NCBI GenBank assembly: GCA_032622095.1
Contig: CP136063.1
Location: 220,741,982 to 220,805,981 of the forward strand
From: Siphonodentalium dalli
Taxonomy: Eukaryota; Mollusca; Scaphopoda; Gadilida; Siphonodentaliidae
Direction: 5' to 3'
DNA: 64,000 bases
Both the position numbers and the translations under genes were made by a program. The notes under the pieces were generated by a model that searched no databases, was not told the DNA's origin, and was given only the letters and a program-made list of their open reading frames with translations. This document shows, one piece after another, positions 1 to 11,264 of the stretch; position 1 is the stretch's first letter; each line of letters begins with the position of its first letter.

Positions 1-89
1 TCAGAGCTTCTTCAGGAAACACGCTCCCTCTGATAAGGGTCCTTACGGAATCAATCCAGAGGTCATGGACAACTATGTCAAGAGCTGTG
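1..89 (+). CDS. PIK3C3: PIK3C3 exon: kinase C-lobe start, 5' truncated by window edge
   Basis: Frame starts at base 2 and reads [20 protein letters not shown] and onward to YVKSC. The exon ends in phase 1 before the donor gtaagc at 90-95. The segment just N-terminal of the catalytic loop is conserved in all VPS34 proteins. Confidence 0.93.
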
Positions 90-3000
90 GTAAGCATCAA
101 GTCTGAGTTTAGTGTGCCGGTCATTTGCAGAATGAGGTCCTCAGAGGGTGAATTTCGTGACGCTAGCCCACTAGCATCACTAAATTCACCCTCTGGGGAC
201 CTCATTCTGCTTAGGTGTCATCTTCTCTGGAAAGTTTCTTCACGTAGATTCTATTTCATTTTTAGTTTAGTTTCTCTATATCCCCAATTGGCAGATGACA
301 CATTGCATAATCGAGGTACCCAATGGGAGTACATCACAATATTCACCATTTGGGATCTTTAAACTGAGTCTATGTCTCCCATAGCAGATGAGGCCATGCA
401 GAATGAGATCCACAGAGGGTGAATTTGGTTATGCTAACCCGCTATGCGGGATAGCGTCACCAAATTCACCCTCTGGGGACCTCATTCTGCAAATGACAGG
501 CAGACTTAACTCAGGCTTGGTAAGTATAGGCTTCACTTATTAAGAAAAATGAGGTGCCTTGATGGCTCAGTCTGTAAGGCATTAGACTGTCCTGATACGC
601 TCGGATTTGTGATCCACACTAAAGGAGGGTAACCTGATCCTTGTATCTGGGCACGTTTTTCAGTTGCTTTCCAGGAGTCGGTGGTTACTTTGTGTAGTGG
701 AGCAATTTACCACTGAAATTAACCCTCTGTGCAGTATTTCCTCCGCCCCTAAAACAGACGACGATGTGATGTGGCCTAGTGGCTAGAACAATGATAACCT
801 CCAATTAAACCAAACCAAGACAAATGAAATGCTCTATGTACAGATCTGCACTCTTGTCCTGTTGGGTTATATTTCATTGTAATTCATGTTGATTATTTAT
901 CAACAATTCAATTCAATAGCTAGCTGCTGTGGTTGAGTTATTTATATAGGTGAAGAAAACACTCAATATTCACTTCCATATGAGATGTGATGTCTCATCG
1001 CACATGATGTCTCATATCGCAGTCTCCCACATCTTGTTGCCATTTTCGAGAAAATTATGATTCCCGGCCCTGTTATTATTTATAAATAAAAATTGTTTAA
1101 CCCTTTACCCAGCAGAACGGCCCCGTGCCAATGCATTCTCTTATATATGCGAGTCGACCATAGGTCGCCTCGCATATATAAGAGAATGCATTGGCTTAAC
1201 ACATTAAAAATTATAAAATTGTTAAAGAATGTAAGAAAAAATGTTAAAAAGTGTTAAAAAAAGATTTTTTTTAGGCCAATGCATTCTCTTATATATGCGA
1301 GGCGACCTATGGTCGACTCGCATATATAAGAGAATGCATTGGCACAGGGCATAACTGTAACCATCACAATGTGGTAAATTTTGTGTTCGTCTACCTGGAT
1401 TGACATATTATATATTTATTATCTACCTGGATTGACATATTATATATTTATTATCTACCTGGATTGACATATTATATATTTATTATCTACCTGGATTGAC
1501 ATATTATATATTTATTATCTATTACAGCTGGATACTCTGTTGTTACCTATCTGTTGGGTGTTGGTGACAGACATATGGACAACTTGCTACTCACAAAAAC
1601 AGGTGAGGTTTTCAAAACCCTTGTGACACGAAGATCTGCAAATGTTTTTTTCAAAAAAGTGACCAATGAACAAAATATAAGTGTATAATATCACTGATTT
1701 GTCAGAGTGTTGGCTGTACTCCAAATTAGAATAATATTCGAGATTAGAAATAACAGCTATGTTAATAGAACTGCAGGTGTCTAGTGACTTCATATATACG
1801 GTGTAATATTGAATTACTTTGCTTTGGATATTTCTATTCATTTCAGTCTCTATTTTACTTTCTCTGATCACGTCATCAACTGTAAAACAAACTAACATGT
1901 CTTGATCCATGTGAATGATTGATAAGGAAGTCAATAAACATTCAATTGGTCTAAATCGTGCTATAAATGAACAATATTGTGTTGTCATGTTAATGCCATT
2001 TAGGAAGCCATTCTTATAGCATTATTAAATCAAAATAAGGCTGAAAAATTAATTTTCTCTGGGGACTATTATTAAGAGTACAATTTGCGATCCCAAAGGT
2101 TTCCACACACAAAAAACACAGGTAAACAGTGTATTTGACACACTGTCAATTTGAACTATATTAACCCTTTCATGATGGGAGCTTCCTGAATTTTTGTGAA
2201 AAAAATATTTTAGGGCAATGCATTCTCTTATATATGCGACTCGACTATGGGTCACCTCGCATTTATAACAGAATGCATTGGCCTAAAATATTTTATATTA
2301 TTTTTTATAATTGTTAAAGAATATAAGAAAAAATTACAAAAATTGTTATAAAATGTAAGAAAAAAATTACAAAAAATTATAAAAACTGTTAAAGAATGTA
2401 AGAAGAAATGATAAAAAAAATTGTGAAAAAATGTCAGAAATATTGATAATTTTTTTTATAAAAAGTGATCAACTCGCATATATAAGAGAATGCATTGGCT
2501 CAGGATCTTTAATTTAATTTTGCGCCAGCTCCCATCATGAAAGGGTTAAATAGCTAAATATAACTATAATAGCTGAATTTAGTATGTCCCTGACCTGTAT
2601 ACTAAATACTCATTGATGAGTAGTTATCCCATATGAAATGTCCTAGGTCGTTTGTTGAAATTTTTATCTGAATATTTCTTTCTGTTTCCAGGAAAGTTGT
2701 TTCACATAGACTTTGGTTTCATCTTGGGTCGTGATCCGAAGCCCCTCCCTCCACCAATGAGACTGAGTCGAGAAATGGTTGAAGCAATGGGTGGAACCAG
2801 CTCCGAGCATTTCCATGATTTCAAAAAATTATGTTATACTGCATTCCTAGCTCTTAGAAGGTAGGTCATATAAACTGAATAAAAGGTCGGCCGACCACAG
2901 TGTCCCCCGACAATGTGGCAAGTCGACTCGGATGCCGCTTTGTTAAAGAAATTAAAAAAAAGTCGAAATGGTTAATAATTCTGTAAAAAAATAATTTTTC

Positions 3001-6000
3001 CGTCATCTATATACATGTTGCACATCTCCAATCTGTGGGTAACAATACTCTGAAGTTTCAAATATCTACGATCAAAACTGTAGGAGGAGATGATTACACC
3101 ATGAAGGTACCCTCATACAGAACATTATAAAAAAAATTCAAAGTCGAAAGGCCCATAACTCAGGGAAAAATCATTGGATCAAACTCAAATTCGAACTTGA
3201 CCTGTATTTTGATATCAATGACTCACATAAAAACGGAATTTTCAATTGAACAGTCCAAACTTGAGTTATCATCCGGAAACCAAAGAATAAAGAAGAAAAT
3301 TTAATTTTCTAAGTCGAAAAAAGTCCATAACTCAAGGAAAAATCATCGGATCAAACTCAAATTAGAACTCAACCTGTATCTTGATATGACTGATCCACAT
3401 ATTTGCAAATAAAGGATCCGAACTTGAGATATCATCCGGAAACCGAAAAAGTGAGAAATTTTCGAAGTAAAAAAAGTTGAAAAAAGGGAAATAACTCCAT
3501 AAAAGAACATCGGATCAAACCCGGAATTTCAGAGCACATGTGTTCTTGGTTGAGACACCTACATACCAAGTTTCAATCAAATCGGATGATCATTACTGGA
3601 GTTATAGCTCCAGACGGATGGACAGCGGAAGACGGACGGAGCTGATTACAATAGTCCCCCGAAAATAAATTTTACGGGGGACAATGAAGAACATCACTAT
3701 TCAACAAACTATTGCACTTTTTATCTGAATATTTCCCCTCCTATAAATAGGACTCCTCCTGCACTTCTCCGGGATTATTTTACCCTGTGCCAATGCATTC
3801 TCTTATATATGCGAGTCGACCATAGGTCGCCTCGCATATATAAGAGAATGCATTGGCCTAATAATTTTTTACAATTTTAATAATTTTTTCTTGTATTCTT
3901 TAACAATTTTATAATTTCACCCATACAGAGCCCCAGACAAACATGAGCAGACGACACTCTTCTATATGCTTCTATATATGTGTGGGGCTCCCTGCAGGGT
4001 AATGGATGTTTTTTTATTTTATGTCCTAAAAATTGTAAGAAATATTTATTTAAAACAAATGAATTGGCCTAACAATTTTTTTTCTGCATTGGCACAGGGC
4101 CTTTAAGAAAGGGTAAAAAATAGGACTCCTCCTGCACTTTTATTATCTTTCATCTGGTTATTTTTCCTAAGCAACCCTCCTGATGAATAATAGACAAATC
4201 CAATCCATACTTTTGTAACTAAGTGGGAGAATCCATTCAGTATAAAAAGGGTTAAATTGAGTCCCGAATAGTAGGAGTACTTCCACTCTTTTATCTCATC
4301 AAATTGTGTACAGGGTTTGTATGGAAAGTTGTTTGGTAAGCAAGACTAAGATTAAAGTGCCTGTCATTTACATAATGAGGTCCCCAGAGGGGTGAATTTA
4401 GTGAAGCTATCCCACACAGTGGGCTAGCATCACCATATTCATCCTCTGTGGACCTCACTCTGCTTAGGCCTCATCTGCTCTGGGAGACATAGACTCAGAT
4501 TGAAGTTTCCAATTGGTGAATATTGTGATGTACACCCATTGGGACCCTCGATTATGCAATGTGTTGTATGCTAATTTGGCGATATAGAGATACTAAACTA
4601 AAAAAAGAAATAGAATCTATGTGGAGAAGTTTCTATAGAAATCTGATAATAAAGAAACTTTCCAGAGAAGATGAGGTCTAAGCAGAATGAGGTCCCCAGA
4701 GGATGTATTTAGTGACACTAGCCCATGTCACTAAATTCACCCTCTGGGGACCTCATTCTGCAAATGACAGGCGTACTATACTCAGGCTTGTTGGTATGTC
4801 ATGGAAAATGACATGTTCTTCAACAAATATATATATCCAACAGTATCGGCATCGTAAATTACAATAAGCACAGTCCATTTCATAATTGCAGGTCTTATTC
4901 CTAGCTTTACATTTACCATATGCGCATTGCGTGCACATGTACTTCGGACCTAGTTTTTTTTTACATCAAATTGAAGGTTGCTGAAGCATAAAACAATTGA
5001 CATCGATGCTCGGCAAATGCTCAATTAAGGACAGGCTGACAGACGATGCTTTTCAAGGAATGGTTGATTTCCTACAGCACAAAGCCAACTGTAAAGTACA
5101 GTAATGCTCTAAGTAATCGACTTCTTAACCATAGCATAATTGTGGGTAACTTTTCAGGATTTAGTCGGAAATATGGCTTCTTGCCATTCATCGGAAAGCT
5201 CTCGGGGAGAGCAGAATTCCCATAATTCTGCTGTGGTTAAGAAGTCGATTACTTAGAGCATTACTGTACACAGTAAATCATTTGGTAATTATCTGGAAAA
5301 ATGGTACTGGGTCATGGAAAAATCATGTGTACAACCCTGTGTATAGATGTTTTATATCTACTTTCCAGGTATTCCAACCTCATCCTCAACCTGTTCTCAC
5401 TGATGGTCGACGCTAATGTGCCAGACATTGCCATCGAACCAGACAAAACAGTGAAGAAAGTACAGGATAAATTTGTTTTGCATTTGACTGATGAGGAGGC
5501 TGTACATTATATGCAAAACATAATAGATGAGAGCGTGTCCGCAACAATGGCGGCGATCGTCGAGCAGATTCATAGAGTAGCGCAGGTAAAGTTGAATAAT
5601 TAACACTTTCAATACTAAATAGATTCTCCTAGTCAGTTAAAAAGTGTACATCAGAATGATCTATTATTCATTTGGAGGGATCTCAAATGAGAATTATTCC
5701 TTAGTTTTCCCAAATTAGACCCCTCAATTCAATTTGTCAAGTTCTTTTGGAATTTGGCAACAACAAAAAAAAACAATTCATTTGGTAAAATTTTTGGCAA
5801 GGGCGCCAACCCAGTCCATTATACTTTTCCAGAGTGTGACCTGACGTGGATAGTTTCTTGATTCAGGCATTGAATATTTGGGTATTCAACAGTGATGTGT
5901 CACCTCCTGTAGCAGAAGTAGGACCTGTACTCTGTATAATTCTATTGAAAACTTTGGTAAGAATGTTATGGAAAACTATCACGTATTTTCGCTTAGTTGG

Positions 6001-6271
6001 GTAATGTATTTGCAATATACTCTTATAATCTTTTCCATAAAATTGCTATGCAGTTGGGGGTCTTTACAAGAAATTACCATTATTTTTAAAAAATTGTCAT
6101 TTTGAAATCAACTTTAGACCATTTGTATCGTGGCCATTCTGGTATTCTGTATAGAAGAATTTGATGTTACGTGAGAGAAAAGCATATGAAAAAAATTATA
6201 TTCAATAATTGTGTTTTTATTTTACCATCAATTTACTAACGGTTATTTTATTTCAGTTCTTGAGAAATTGA
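1..6271 (+). CDS. PIK3C3: Phosphatidylinositol 3-kinase catalytic subunit type 3 (VPS34), 3' part of the gene
   Basis: Class III PI3-kinase makes PtdIns3P from phosphatidylinositol on endosomal and autophagic membranes, in complex with VPS15 and Beclin-1. Five exons join in frame: 1-89, 1528-1602, 2692-2860, 5369-5585 and 6257-6271. Together they give the C-terminal ~190 residues of the kinase domain. Visible motifs are the catalytic loop [10 protein letters not shown], the activation loop start [18 protein letters not shown], the helix [18 protein letters not shown], and a C-terminal helix ending QFLRN, where vertebrate VPS34 ends QYWRK. All introns are GT-AG with matching phases (1, 1, 2, 0). 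The gene's 5' part lies left of the window. Identification rests on remembered family motifs and is very secure. Introns 1-3 are packed with MITEs. Confidence 0.95.
104..519. mobile_element. MITE family A, copy 1 (compound hairpin, intron)
   Basis: Imperfect inverted termini (ctgagtttagtgtgcc at left, its complement at the right) enclose two hairpins. Each hairpin has arms gcagaatgaggtcc...ggacctcattctgc around a loop containing gctagccc. Related copies are at 4341-4792 and 7314-7622. There is no coding capacity. Confidence 0.8.
1097..1380. mobile_element. TTAA-flanked MITE family P1, 3'-truncated, carrying two 70-bp palindromes
   Basis: Starts TTAA-CCCTTTACCCAGCAGAACGG, the same terminus as the complete copy at 38036-38435. 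Two near-perfect palindromes (1126-1195, 1275-1344) with arms ccaatgcattctcttatata are embedded. The far end is lost against the 32-bp tandem array. The TTAA flanks and CCCTTT start are typical of piggyBac-like non-autonomous elements. Confidence 0.75.
1391..1520. repeat. Tandem array, 32-bp unit, ~4 copies, abutting a splice acceptor
   Basis: The unit starts ctacctggattgacatatta at 1391, 1423, 1455 and 1487. Copies are identical or nearly so. The array ends seven bases before the PIK3C3 acceptor. Confidence 0.95.
1528..1602 (+). CDS. PIK3C3: PIK3C3 exon: catalytic loop
   Basis: Acceptor attacag ends at 1527 and donor gtgagg starts at 1603. The exon encodes [20 protein letters not shown] plus LLTKT. 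DRHMDN is the PI3K catalytic loop (DRHxxN) with catalytic Asp, His and Asn intact. A 32-bp tandem repeat array runs up to the acceptor and fills the branch-point region. Confidence 0.95.
2161..2549. mobile_element. TTAA-flanked MITE family P2
   Basis: Starts TTAACCCTTTCATGATGGGA and ends with the inverted sequence cccatcatgaaagggttaa. It contains one full, diverged (2216-2283) and one half (2467-2500) copy of the ccaatgcattctct palindrome with AT-rich filler. A right-end fragment of the same family is at 8423-8462. Confidence 0.85.
2692..2860 (+). CDS. PIK3C3: PIK3C3 exon: DFG activation loop
   Basis: Acceptor tttccag ends at 2691 and donor gtaggt starts at 2861. The exon encodes [20 protein letters not shown], then [15 protein letters not shown] and a Phe/Tyr-rich helix. 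DFG is intact and the DPKPLPPP activation loop is diagnostic for class III PI3K. Confidence 0.96.
2898..3690. repeat. Dispersed intronic repeat with 'ccataactca' subrepeats
   Basis: A degenerate tandem repeat region bounded by tcccccgacaatg (2904) and a small hairpin tcccccgaaaataaatttt/acgggggac near 3655. Subunits contain 'cataactcagggaaaaatca' and 'ggatcaaactcaaatt'. The style resembles the array at 8.8-10.0 kb. No coding potential is seen. Confidence 0.6.
3780..4105. mobile_element. Palindrome-bearing foldback element (family with gccccagac core)
   Basis: A full palindrome (3787-3856) on the left and a degraded one (about 4065-4100) on the right flank a core with cacccatacagagccccaga and gtggggctccctgcaggg. 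The same core recurs at 6773-6862 and 7800-7888. Confidence 0.75.
4341..4792. mobile_element. MITE family A, copy 2
   Basis: Same two-hairpin arrangement as 104-519, with ends agtgcctgtcattt and its inverse aaatgacaggcgtact. The interior includes ccaattggtgaatattgtga and the strand-mirrored 'tagaatctat' segment. Confidence 0.8.
5097..5268. mobile_element. TA-flanked palindromic MITE (pogo/Tigger-like ends), copy 1
   Basis: TA-CAGTAATGCTCTAAGTAATC at the left and the inverse gattacttagagcattactg-TA at the right. The longer copy at 39719-39935 is a nearly complete palindrome. The TA duplication and CAGTAnTG start suggest Tc1/mariner-pogo mobilisation (inference). Confidence 0.75.
5369..5585 (+). 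CDS. PIK3C3: PIK3C3 exon: C-terminal lobe helices
   Basis: Acceptor ctttccag ends at 5368 and donor gtaaag starts at 5586. The exon encodes [20 protein letters not shown], then a VQDKF segment and EQIHRVAQ. It ends in phase 0. Reading through the donor would add only VKLNN before a stop. Confidence 0.95.
5590..6256. other. Last PIK3C3 intron
   Basis: AT-rich intron. Its start (5603-5700, 'ttaacactttcaatactaaa', 'tagattctcc') resembles the terminus of the MITE that seeds the 65-bp satellite at 35.4 kb. Nothing else is recognised. Confidence 0.5.
6257..6271 (+). CDS. PIK3C3: PIK3C3 terminal coding exon (FLRN-stop) and start of 3' UTR
   Basis: After the acceptor ttatttcag (ends 6256) the phase-0 frame reads Phe-Leu-Arg-Asn-stop. 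This gives a C-terminus QFLRN that parallels the conserved QYWRK end of other VPS34 proteins, whose last helix contacts the membrane and active site. Only 15 coding bases lie here; the rest of the exon is 3' UTR. An AATAAA-like signal (gaaataaac) lies near 6668. Predicted from splice consensus only. Confidence 0.75.
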   Translation, partial: FLRN

Positions 6272-6411
6272 AGATCGAGATATTGGAAAATTAGAGACAA
6301 AATTGACTGAGATGCTATCCAGCCTGATTAATAATGGGAGTATATGCCATGTTTGTTTTATTTGTTAGATGTATGGGCGGTATTTATTTTGCAAGTTCTA
6401 GTGTCCAAGTA

Positions 6412-6548
6412 TACCAAATTGTAATTCAAGATGAATATTTGTCACTAAAACTCACATTATGATTGGTCAAAAACTTTAGTTTCTCCATTCACCAAAATGT
6501 TGTGTTTGACAATGCATTATAAAAAATGTCATCGTGCAACCAGGAATC
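6412..6548. repeat. Dispersed repeat, direct copy at 7114-7287
   Basis: 'taccaaattgtaattcaaga', 'tttagtttctccattcacca' and 'aaaaaatgtcatcgtgcaac' recur in the same order at 7114-7287. The foldback element at 6688-7006 lies between the two copies. Confidence 0.75.
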
Positions 6549-6687
6549 ATGAAATCCTCTTAACAGTGAGTTCTTTGGGTGCTGTTCCATCTAACCCAAG
6601 GGAGAGCACCCAGTGATTTGTCGGCTCAGAAAAGGATGTAAATTATTTGATGGATTGAATTACAATAGAAATAAACATACATATATC

Positions 6688-7006
6688 AGCATATATAAGA
6701 GAATGCATTGGCCTGACAATTTTTTACAATTTTAATAATTTTTTCTTGTATTCTTTAACAATTTTATAATTTCACCCATACAGAGCCCCAGACAAACATG
6801 AGCAGACAACACTCTTCTATATGCTTCTATATATGTGTGGGGCTCCCTGCAGGGTAATGAATGTTTTTTATTTTATGTCCTAAAAATTGTAAGAAACATT
6901 TATTTAAAAAACATGATAAAAAATTGTTAGGCCAAATGCATTCTCTTATATATGCGAGGCGACCTATGGTCGACTCGCATATATAAGAGAATGCATTGGC
7001 ACAGGG
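6688..7006. mobile_element. Palindrome-bearing foldback element, copy 2
   Basis: A half palindrome on the left (6688-6713), the gccccagac core (6773-6862) and a full palindrome on the right (6931-7001), as at 3780-4105. Confidence 0.75.
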
Positions 7007-7313
7007 TAAAAAAAACATATTCGTTGGATATTCTGGGACTCGAGCATGCGGCCCATTCACAAACTGTTTTCATGCTCAAATTTCCAAATATCCAACGAAA
7101 CAGAGTATGTTTATACCAAATTGTAAATCAAGATGAATATTCGTCACCAAAACTCTCACTATGATTGGTAAAAAAAACTTTAGTTTCTCCATTCACCAGC
7201 ATCACCCGCTGATGGTGAATATATTTTGAATTTAGAATGTTGCGATTGACAATGCATAATAAAAAACGTCATTGCGCAACCAGGAGTCGTGTTGTCAAAT
7301 GCAGCCCATGTTG

Positions 7314-7622
7314 TAGACTCAGATTGAAGTTCTCAAATGGTGAATGTTGTGATGTACACCCATTGGGAACCTCGATTATGCAATGTTTCATTTGCCAATT
7401 TGGGGATATAGAGAAACTAAACTAAAAAAGAAATAGAATCTAAGTTTCTATAGACATTTTATAATAAGGAAACTTTCCAGAGAAGATGAGGCCTAAGCAG
7501 AATGAGGTCCCCAGTGGGTGAATTTAGTGATGCTAGCCCACTATCTGGGACAGTGTCATTAAATTCACCCTCTGGGGACCCGGACCTCATTCTGCAAATG
7601 ATAGGCTCCTTATTCTCAGGCC
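7314..7622. mobile_element. MITE family A, copy 3 (left end truncated)
   Basis: The interior ('gttctcaaatggtgaatgtt') and right-hand hairpin (gcagaatgaggtccccag ... ctcattctgcaaatga) match copies 1 and 2. Confidence 0.75.
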
Positions 7623-7625
7623 TGA

Positions 7626-8080
7626 TATGTGACCCGCCATATCAAATCCAGTCGTAAGTCGGGATTTTTTTTACCCTGTGCCAATGCATTCTCTTATATA
7701 TGCGAGTCGACCTCGCATATATAAGAGAATGCATTGGCCTAACAATTTTTTACAATTTTAATAATTTTTTCTTGTATTCTTTAACAATTTTATAATTTCA
7801 CCCATACAGAGCCCCAGACAAACATGAGCAGACGACACTCTTCTATATGCTTCTATATATGTGTGGGGCTCCCTGCAGGGTAATGGATGTTTTTTATTTT
7901 ATGTCCTAAAAATTGTAAGAAACAATTATTTAAAAAACATGATAAAAAATTGTTAGGCCAATGCATTCTCTTATACATGCAAGGCGACCTATGGTCGACT
8001 CGCATATATAAGAGAATGCATTGGCACAGGGTAAAAAAAATCCCGACTTACGACTGGATTTGATATGGCAGGTCACATAT
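7626..8080. mobile_element. Complete foldback element with ~100-bp inverted termini
   Basis: Left end gtgacccgccatatcaaatc, then cagtcgtaagtcgggatttt, then a palindrome (7678-7737). The right end is the exact inverse order ending gatttgatatggcaggtcac. The core with gagccccagacaaacatgag is the third copy of the 3780-4105 type. This copy shows the full terminal structure of the family. Confidence 0.85.
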
Positions 8081-8379
8081 AAGCTATTTATAGACGTGGT
8101 AATGTGAATGATAGTGAAATACTTCAGACTCTGTAACACATAGCCTGTTTGAGAGTCATAAGTTTAATTAGAACTGGGGGTTTCACTCACGAACCAAATT
8201 TGGATTTTATTATGGTAAAGAATTCAATTATAGTAGCAGATTGCACCTTATGAGGAGTGAAAACAGAACCTTTTTAGGCAAAACAAAAATTAACGTTCTG
8301 TTTCATGGACACTGCCCCTCACTGAAAATATGGCCCACCAAAAATATGACCCACCGAAAATAAAAAAAATTATAAGTTA

Positions 8380-8462
8380 TGGTCGACTCGCATATATAAG
8401 AGAATGCATTGGCACAGGGTCTTTAATGTTGTGCCAGCGCAGCTCCCGTCATGAAAGGGTTA
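8380..8462. mobile_element. Right-end fragment of MITE P2
   Basis: Half of the ccaatgcattctct palindrome followed by cagctcccgtcatgaaaggg-TTAA, matching the right end of 2161-2549. Confidence 0.7.
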
Positions 8463-8815
8463 AAGAAATGTGTCTGAGAAAGAGATAATGAACTTTGTGT
8501 TGCCTCAGTATCTCAGAAAGTGATTATGCCTTAGTTAGTACGTCTCACTGAAGGAAAAACCTGAAATGAATTTCAAACACTTATTTCGTTGAGAAACTGT
8601 GCGAGTAAGAGAGAGAACGAAATAATGCTCACCAAAAATCCTGTCTAACATCAAATTGTGCTTGATCATTTAACTTATTTATTGATAATTTTGTACACCA
8701 TGTTGTTAAAATGTGCAATAAATTATGACTATTTTCCTTTACAAGAGTTTTACTTCCATTCACCTAACTCATTGATATGAATTGATCACTTACAACTGAG
8801 TGACATATTTCCTTT

Positions 8816-10002
8816 GTTAGTCGAGTTTTTTTCCAAAACTCGACTTATAGTTTGATGAGGGACAGTGGGCGGACGGGCGGGCGGGGCAACGTGTTTTGCT
8901 TATAACTCAACCGTTTATTGACGGATTAAATTTTTTTTTGGTGTGTGAGTACATATCCATGCACGGGTTCGTCCGCACATTTATTACAGAGTTATGGCCC
9001 TTTGAATTTTCAGCTCGTTAGCGCGATAACTTCAACAAACGTTATCCGATTTGATTGAAATTTGGTATATAGGTGTCTCGGACTGTCTCCCAAGAATATC
9101 TCGAATGAGTTCGAAAACCGGCCTGGTCTGATAAAATTTGATAGAGTTATGGCCCTTAATTAGTCATTTTTCACGAATTTTCAGCTCGTTAGCGCGATAA
9201 CTTCAACAAACGTTATCCGATTTGATTGAAATTTGGTATATAGGTGTCTCCCAAGAATATCTCGGTCGAGTTCGAAAACCGGCCAGGTCCGATTAAATTT
9301 GATAGAGTTATGGTCCTTAATTAGTCATTTTTCACGAATTTTCAGCTTGTTAGCGCGATAACTTCAACAAACGTTATCCGATTTGATTGAAATTTGGTAT
9401 ATAGGTGTCTCCCAAGAATATCTCGGACGAGTTCGAAAACCGGCCTGGTCCGATAAAATTTGATAGAGTTATGGCCCTTAATTAGTCATTTTTCACGAAT
9501 TTTCAGCTCGTTAACGCGATAACTTCAACAAACGTTATCCGATTTGATTGAAATTTGGTTTATAGGTGTCTCCCAAGAATATCTCGGTCGAGTTCGAAAA
9601 CCGGCCAGGTCCGATAAAATTTGATAGAGTTATGGCCCTTAATTAGTCATTTTTTCACAAATTTTCAGCTCGTTAGCGCGATAATTTAACAAACATCATC
9701 CTATTTGATTGAAATTTTGATATATAGGTGTCTCCCAAGAATACCTCGGACGAGTTAGAAAACCGGCCCGGTCCGATAAAATTTGATAGAGTTATGGTCC
9801 TTAAGTAGTCATTTTGTACGAATTTTGAGCTCGTTAGCGCGATAACTTCAACAAACGTCATCCGATTCAACTAAAATTTGGTATATAAGTGTCTTCCAAT
9901 AATATCCTGGACGAGTTCGAAAACCAGCCTGGCCCAATAAAATTTGATAGAGTTATGGCCCTTAATTAGTCATTTTTCGTGAATTTTTAGCTCGTTAGCG
10001 CG
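8816..10002. repeat. 161-bp tandem repeat array, ~6 units, with a hairpin leader
   Basis: The landmark cagctcgttagcgcgataac recurs near 9011, 9182, 9343, 9504, 9666, 9827 and 9988, a spacing of ~161 bp after the first, longer unit. Each unit also has aacgttatccgatttgattg and gagttatggcccttaattag. The array is preceded by a short hairpin (gtcgagtt...aactcgac, 8820-8850). Small ORFs inside it are repeat-derived. Confidence 0.95.
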
Positions 10003-10787
10003 TAGTCCAAGTCTTCTCGTACTAAAACTAGCTAAGATTTTGGGATGGAGAGATGCTAGTGTTTAGTCCGAGAACGCGCGCATAGCCTTCTTATGACACG
10101 AGTTACGCCCAGGATCTGTGGCGGGAATCTGTGGTGTATTTTACTCGATTTACCTAACAAAGCAATACATGATGCTATATACGTCGGAAAGAGGGACATC
10201 TTATGGTCAGAATGGTGTATAATAATCTAACTTTAATGTTAAATTACACATAGAATATTCCGGTTGATTGCCACAAACATCGTTGTTTTTTCTGTTTGTT
10301 TACTTAACTGAAAGCCGAACTCAGGTTCCGAAGAACTTCGGCATTGTCCGGTGTTTGTTCTGAGTATTCTAGTTTCCGTTTCTATATATAGCGCGGGGTT
10401 TTCCGAACAAAATGGTGAAAACCGATCGCCGCAAAGTCCAGTTTCCAATGTGCTTTGAGAACAATTCCCGCACTAAAAACTTAATGACATAATGGAGGAT
10501 CAGAAAGGTAGTTTTGTTGACAATTTTCGCAAGCAACTTGTCAAAATTGGAGCAAATTAGAACTCTTGTGTCTGACTTAATTGCCATGTGTGTGATTTTC
10601 ATCCATGTGCATTTTGACTTTTGTGTTGATAAAATAATCGGAGAACCGAATCACACAGTTTCGAAATATAGTTCTTCCGTTTTAGTGGGACTTTTCAAAC
10701 TTAAGGTTAAAAATTTATACAAATTTTGTTTGATTTTTTGTGTGCTTAACAAGAGCAGTATATTGCTCTGTTCGCTTAGTATATATC
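10003..10787. other. No gene recognised
   Basis: Both strands carry only short open frames with no recognisable domain. The 190-codon frame 10514-11086 runs into the MITE at 10788 and is rejected as a gene. Confidence 0.5.
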
Positions 10788-11264
10788 TTAAAGGTACTCA
10801 ACCCGATAAAACTCCTCTCAATTACTATTTCAATGGCTTCGGGGGTCAAAAATATTTGATTCGAGTCGAGGAAGTCACCCATCAAAGCTCAGATTTGTTA
10901 GATATCGATTTTAGAAATCTATTATTTTTCATTATCGGGAATACTATCTGGCCCAGAACTCAGTCAAAATTGCGTGAAAATTACCACTTGATTTTAGAGT
11001 TATTCATCCTTGTCTGTTTGAATAGATTTGGAGTACACATCCAGAGCAGATTACGGCAGTTATTAGTACTCATCTCGAGAACATAACAAATTTGAAAAAT
11101 CAATATCTAATAACTCTGAGATTTGTTTGATGGGTTCCTCGACTCGAATCAAATATTTTTTACCCCCAAAGCCAAAGAAATAGTAATATAGGACCCTCTG
11201 ATCGGATTGTTGTTGTTGGAATCTGTTGAGATGGGGACCCTCTTTACGGGTTGAGTACCTTTAA
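10788..11264. mobile_element. TTAA-flanked MITE family Q, copy 1
   Basis: TTAA-AGGTACTCAACCCG at the left and CGGGTTGAGTACCT-TTAA at the right. The interior includes tatttgattcgagtcgagga in inverted pairs. A second copy in the other orientation is at 38841-39326. TTAA target duplication suggests piggyBac-type or similar mobilisation. Confidence 0.9.

Noticed and set aside
1587-1988. 133-codon minus-strand ORF over PIK3C3 intron 2
   Set aside because: Antisense to a well-supported exon and intron; no domain.
10514-11086. 190-codon plus-strand ORF
   Set aside because: The second half is MITE family Q sequence (the same peptide appears in the copy at 39196-39411); the first half has no domain.
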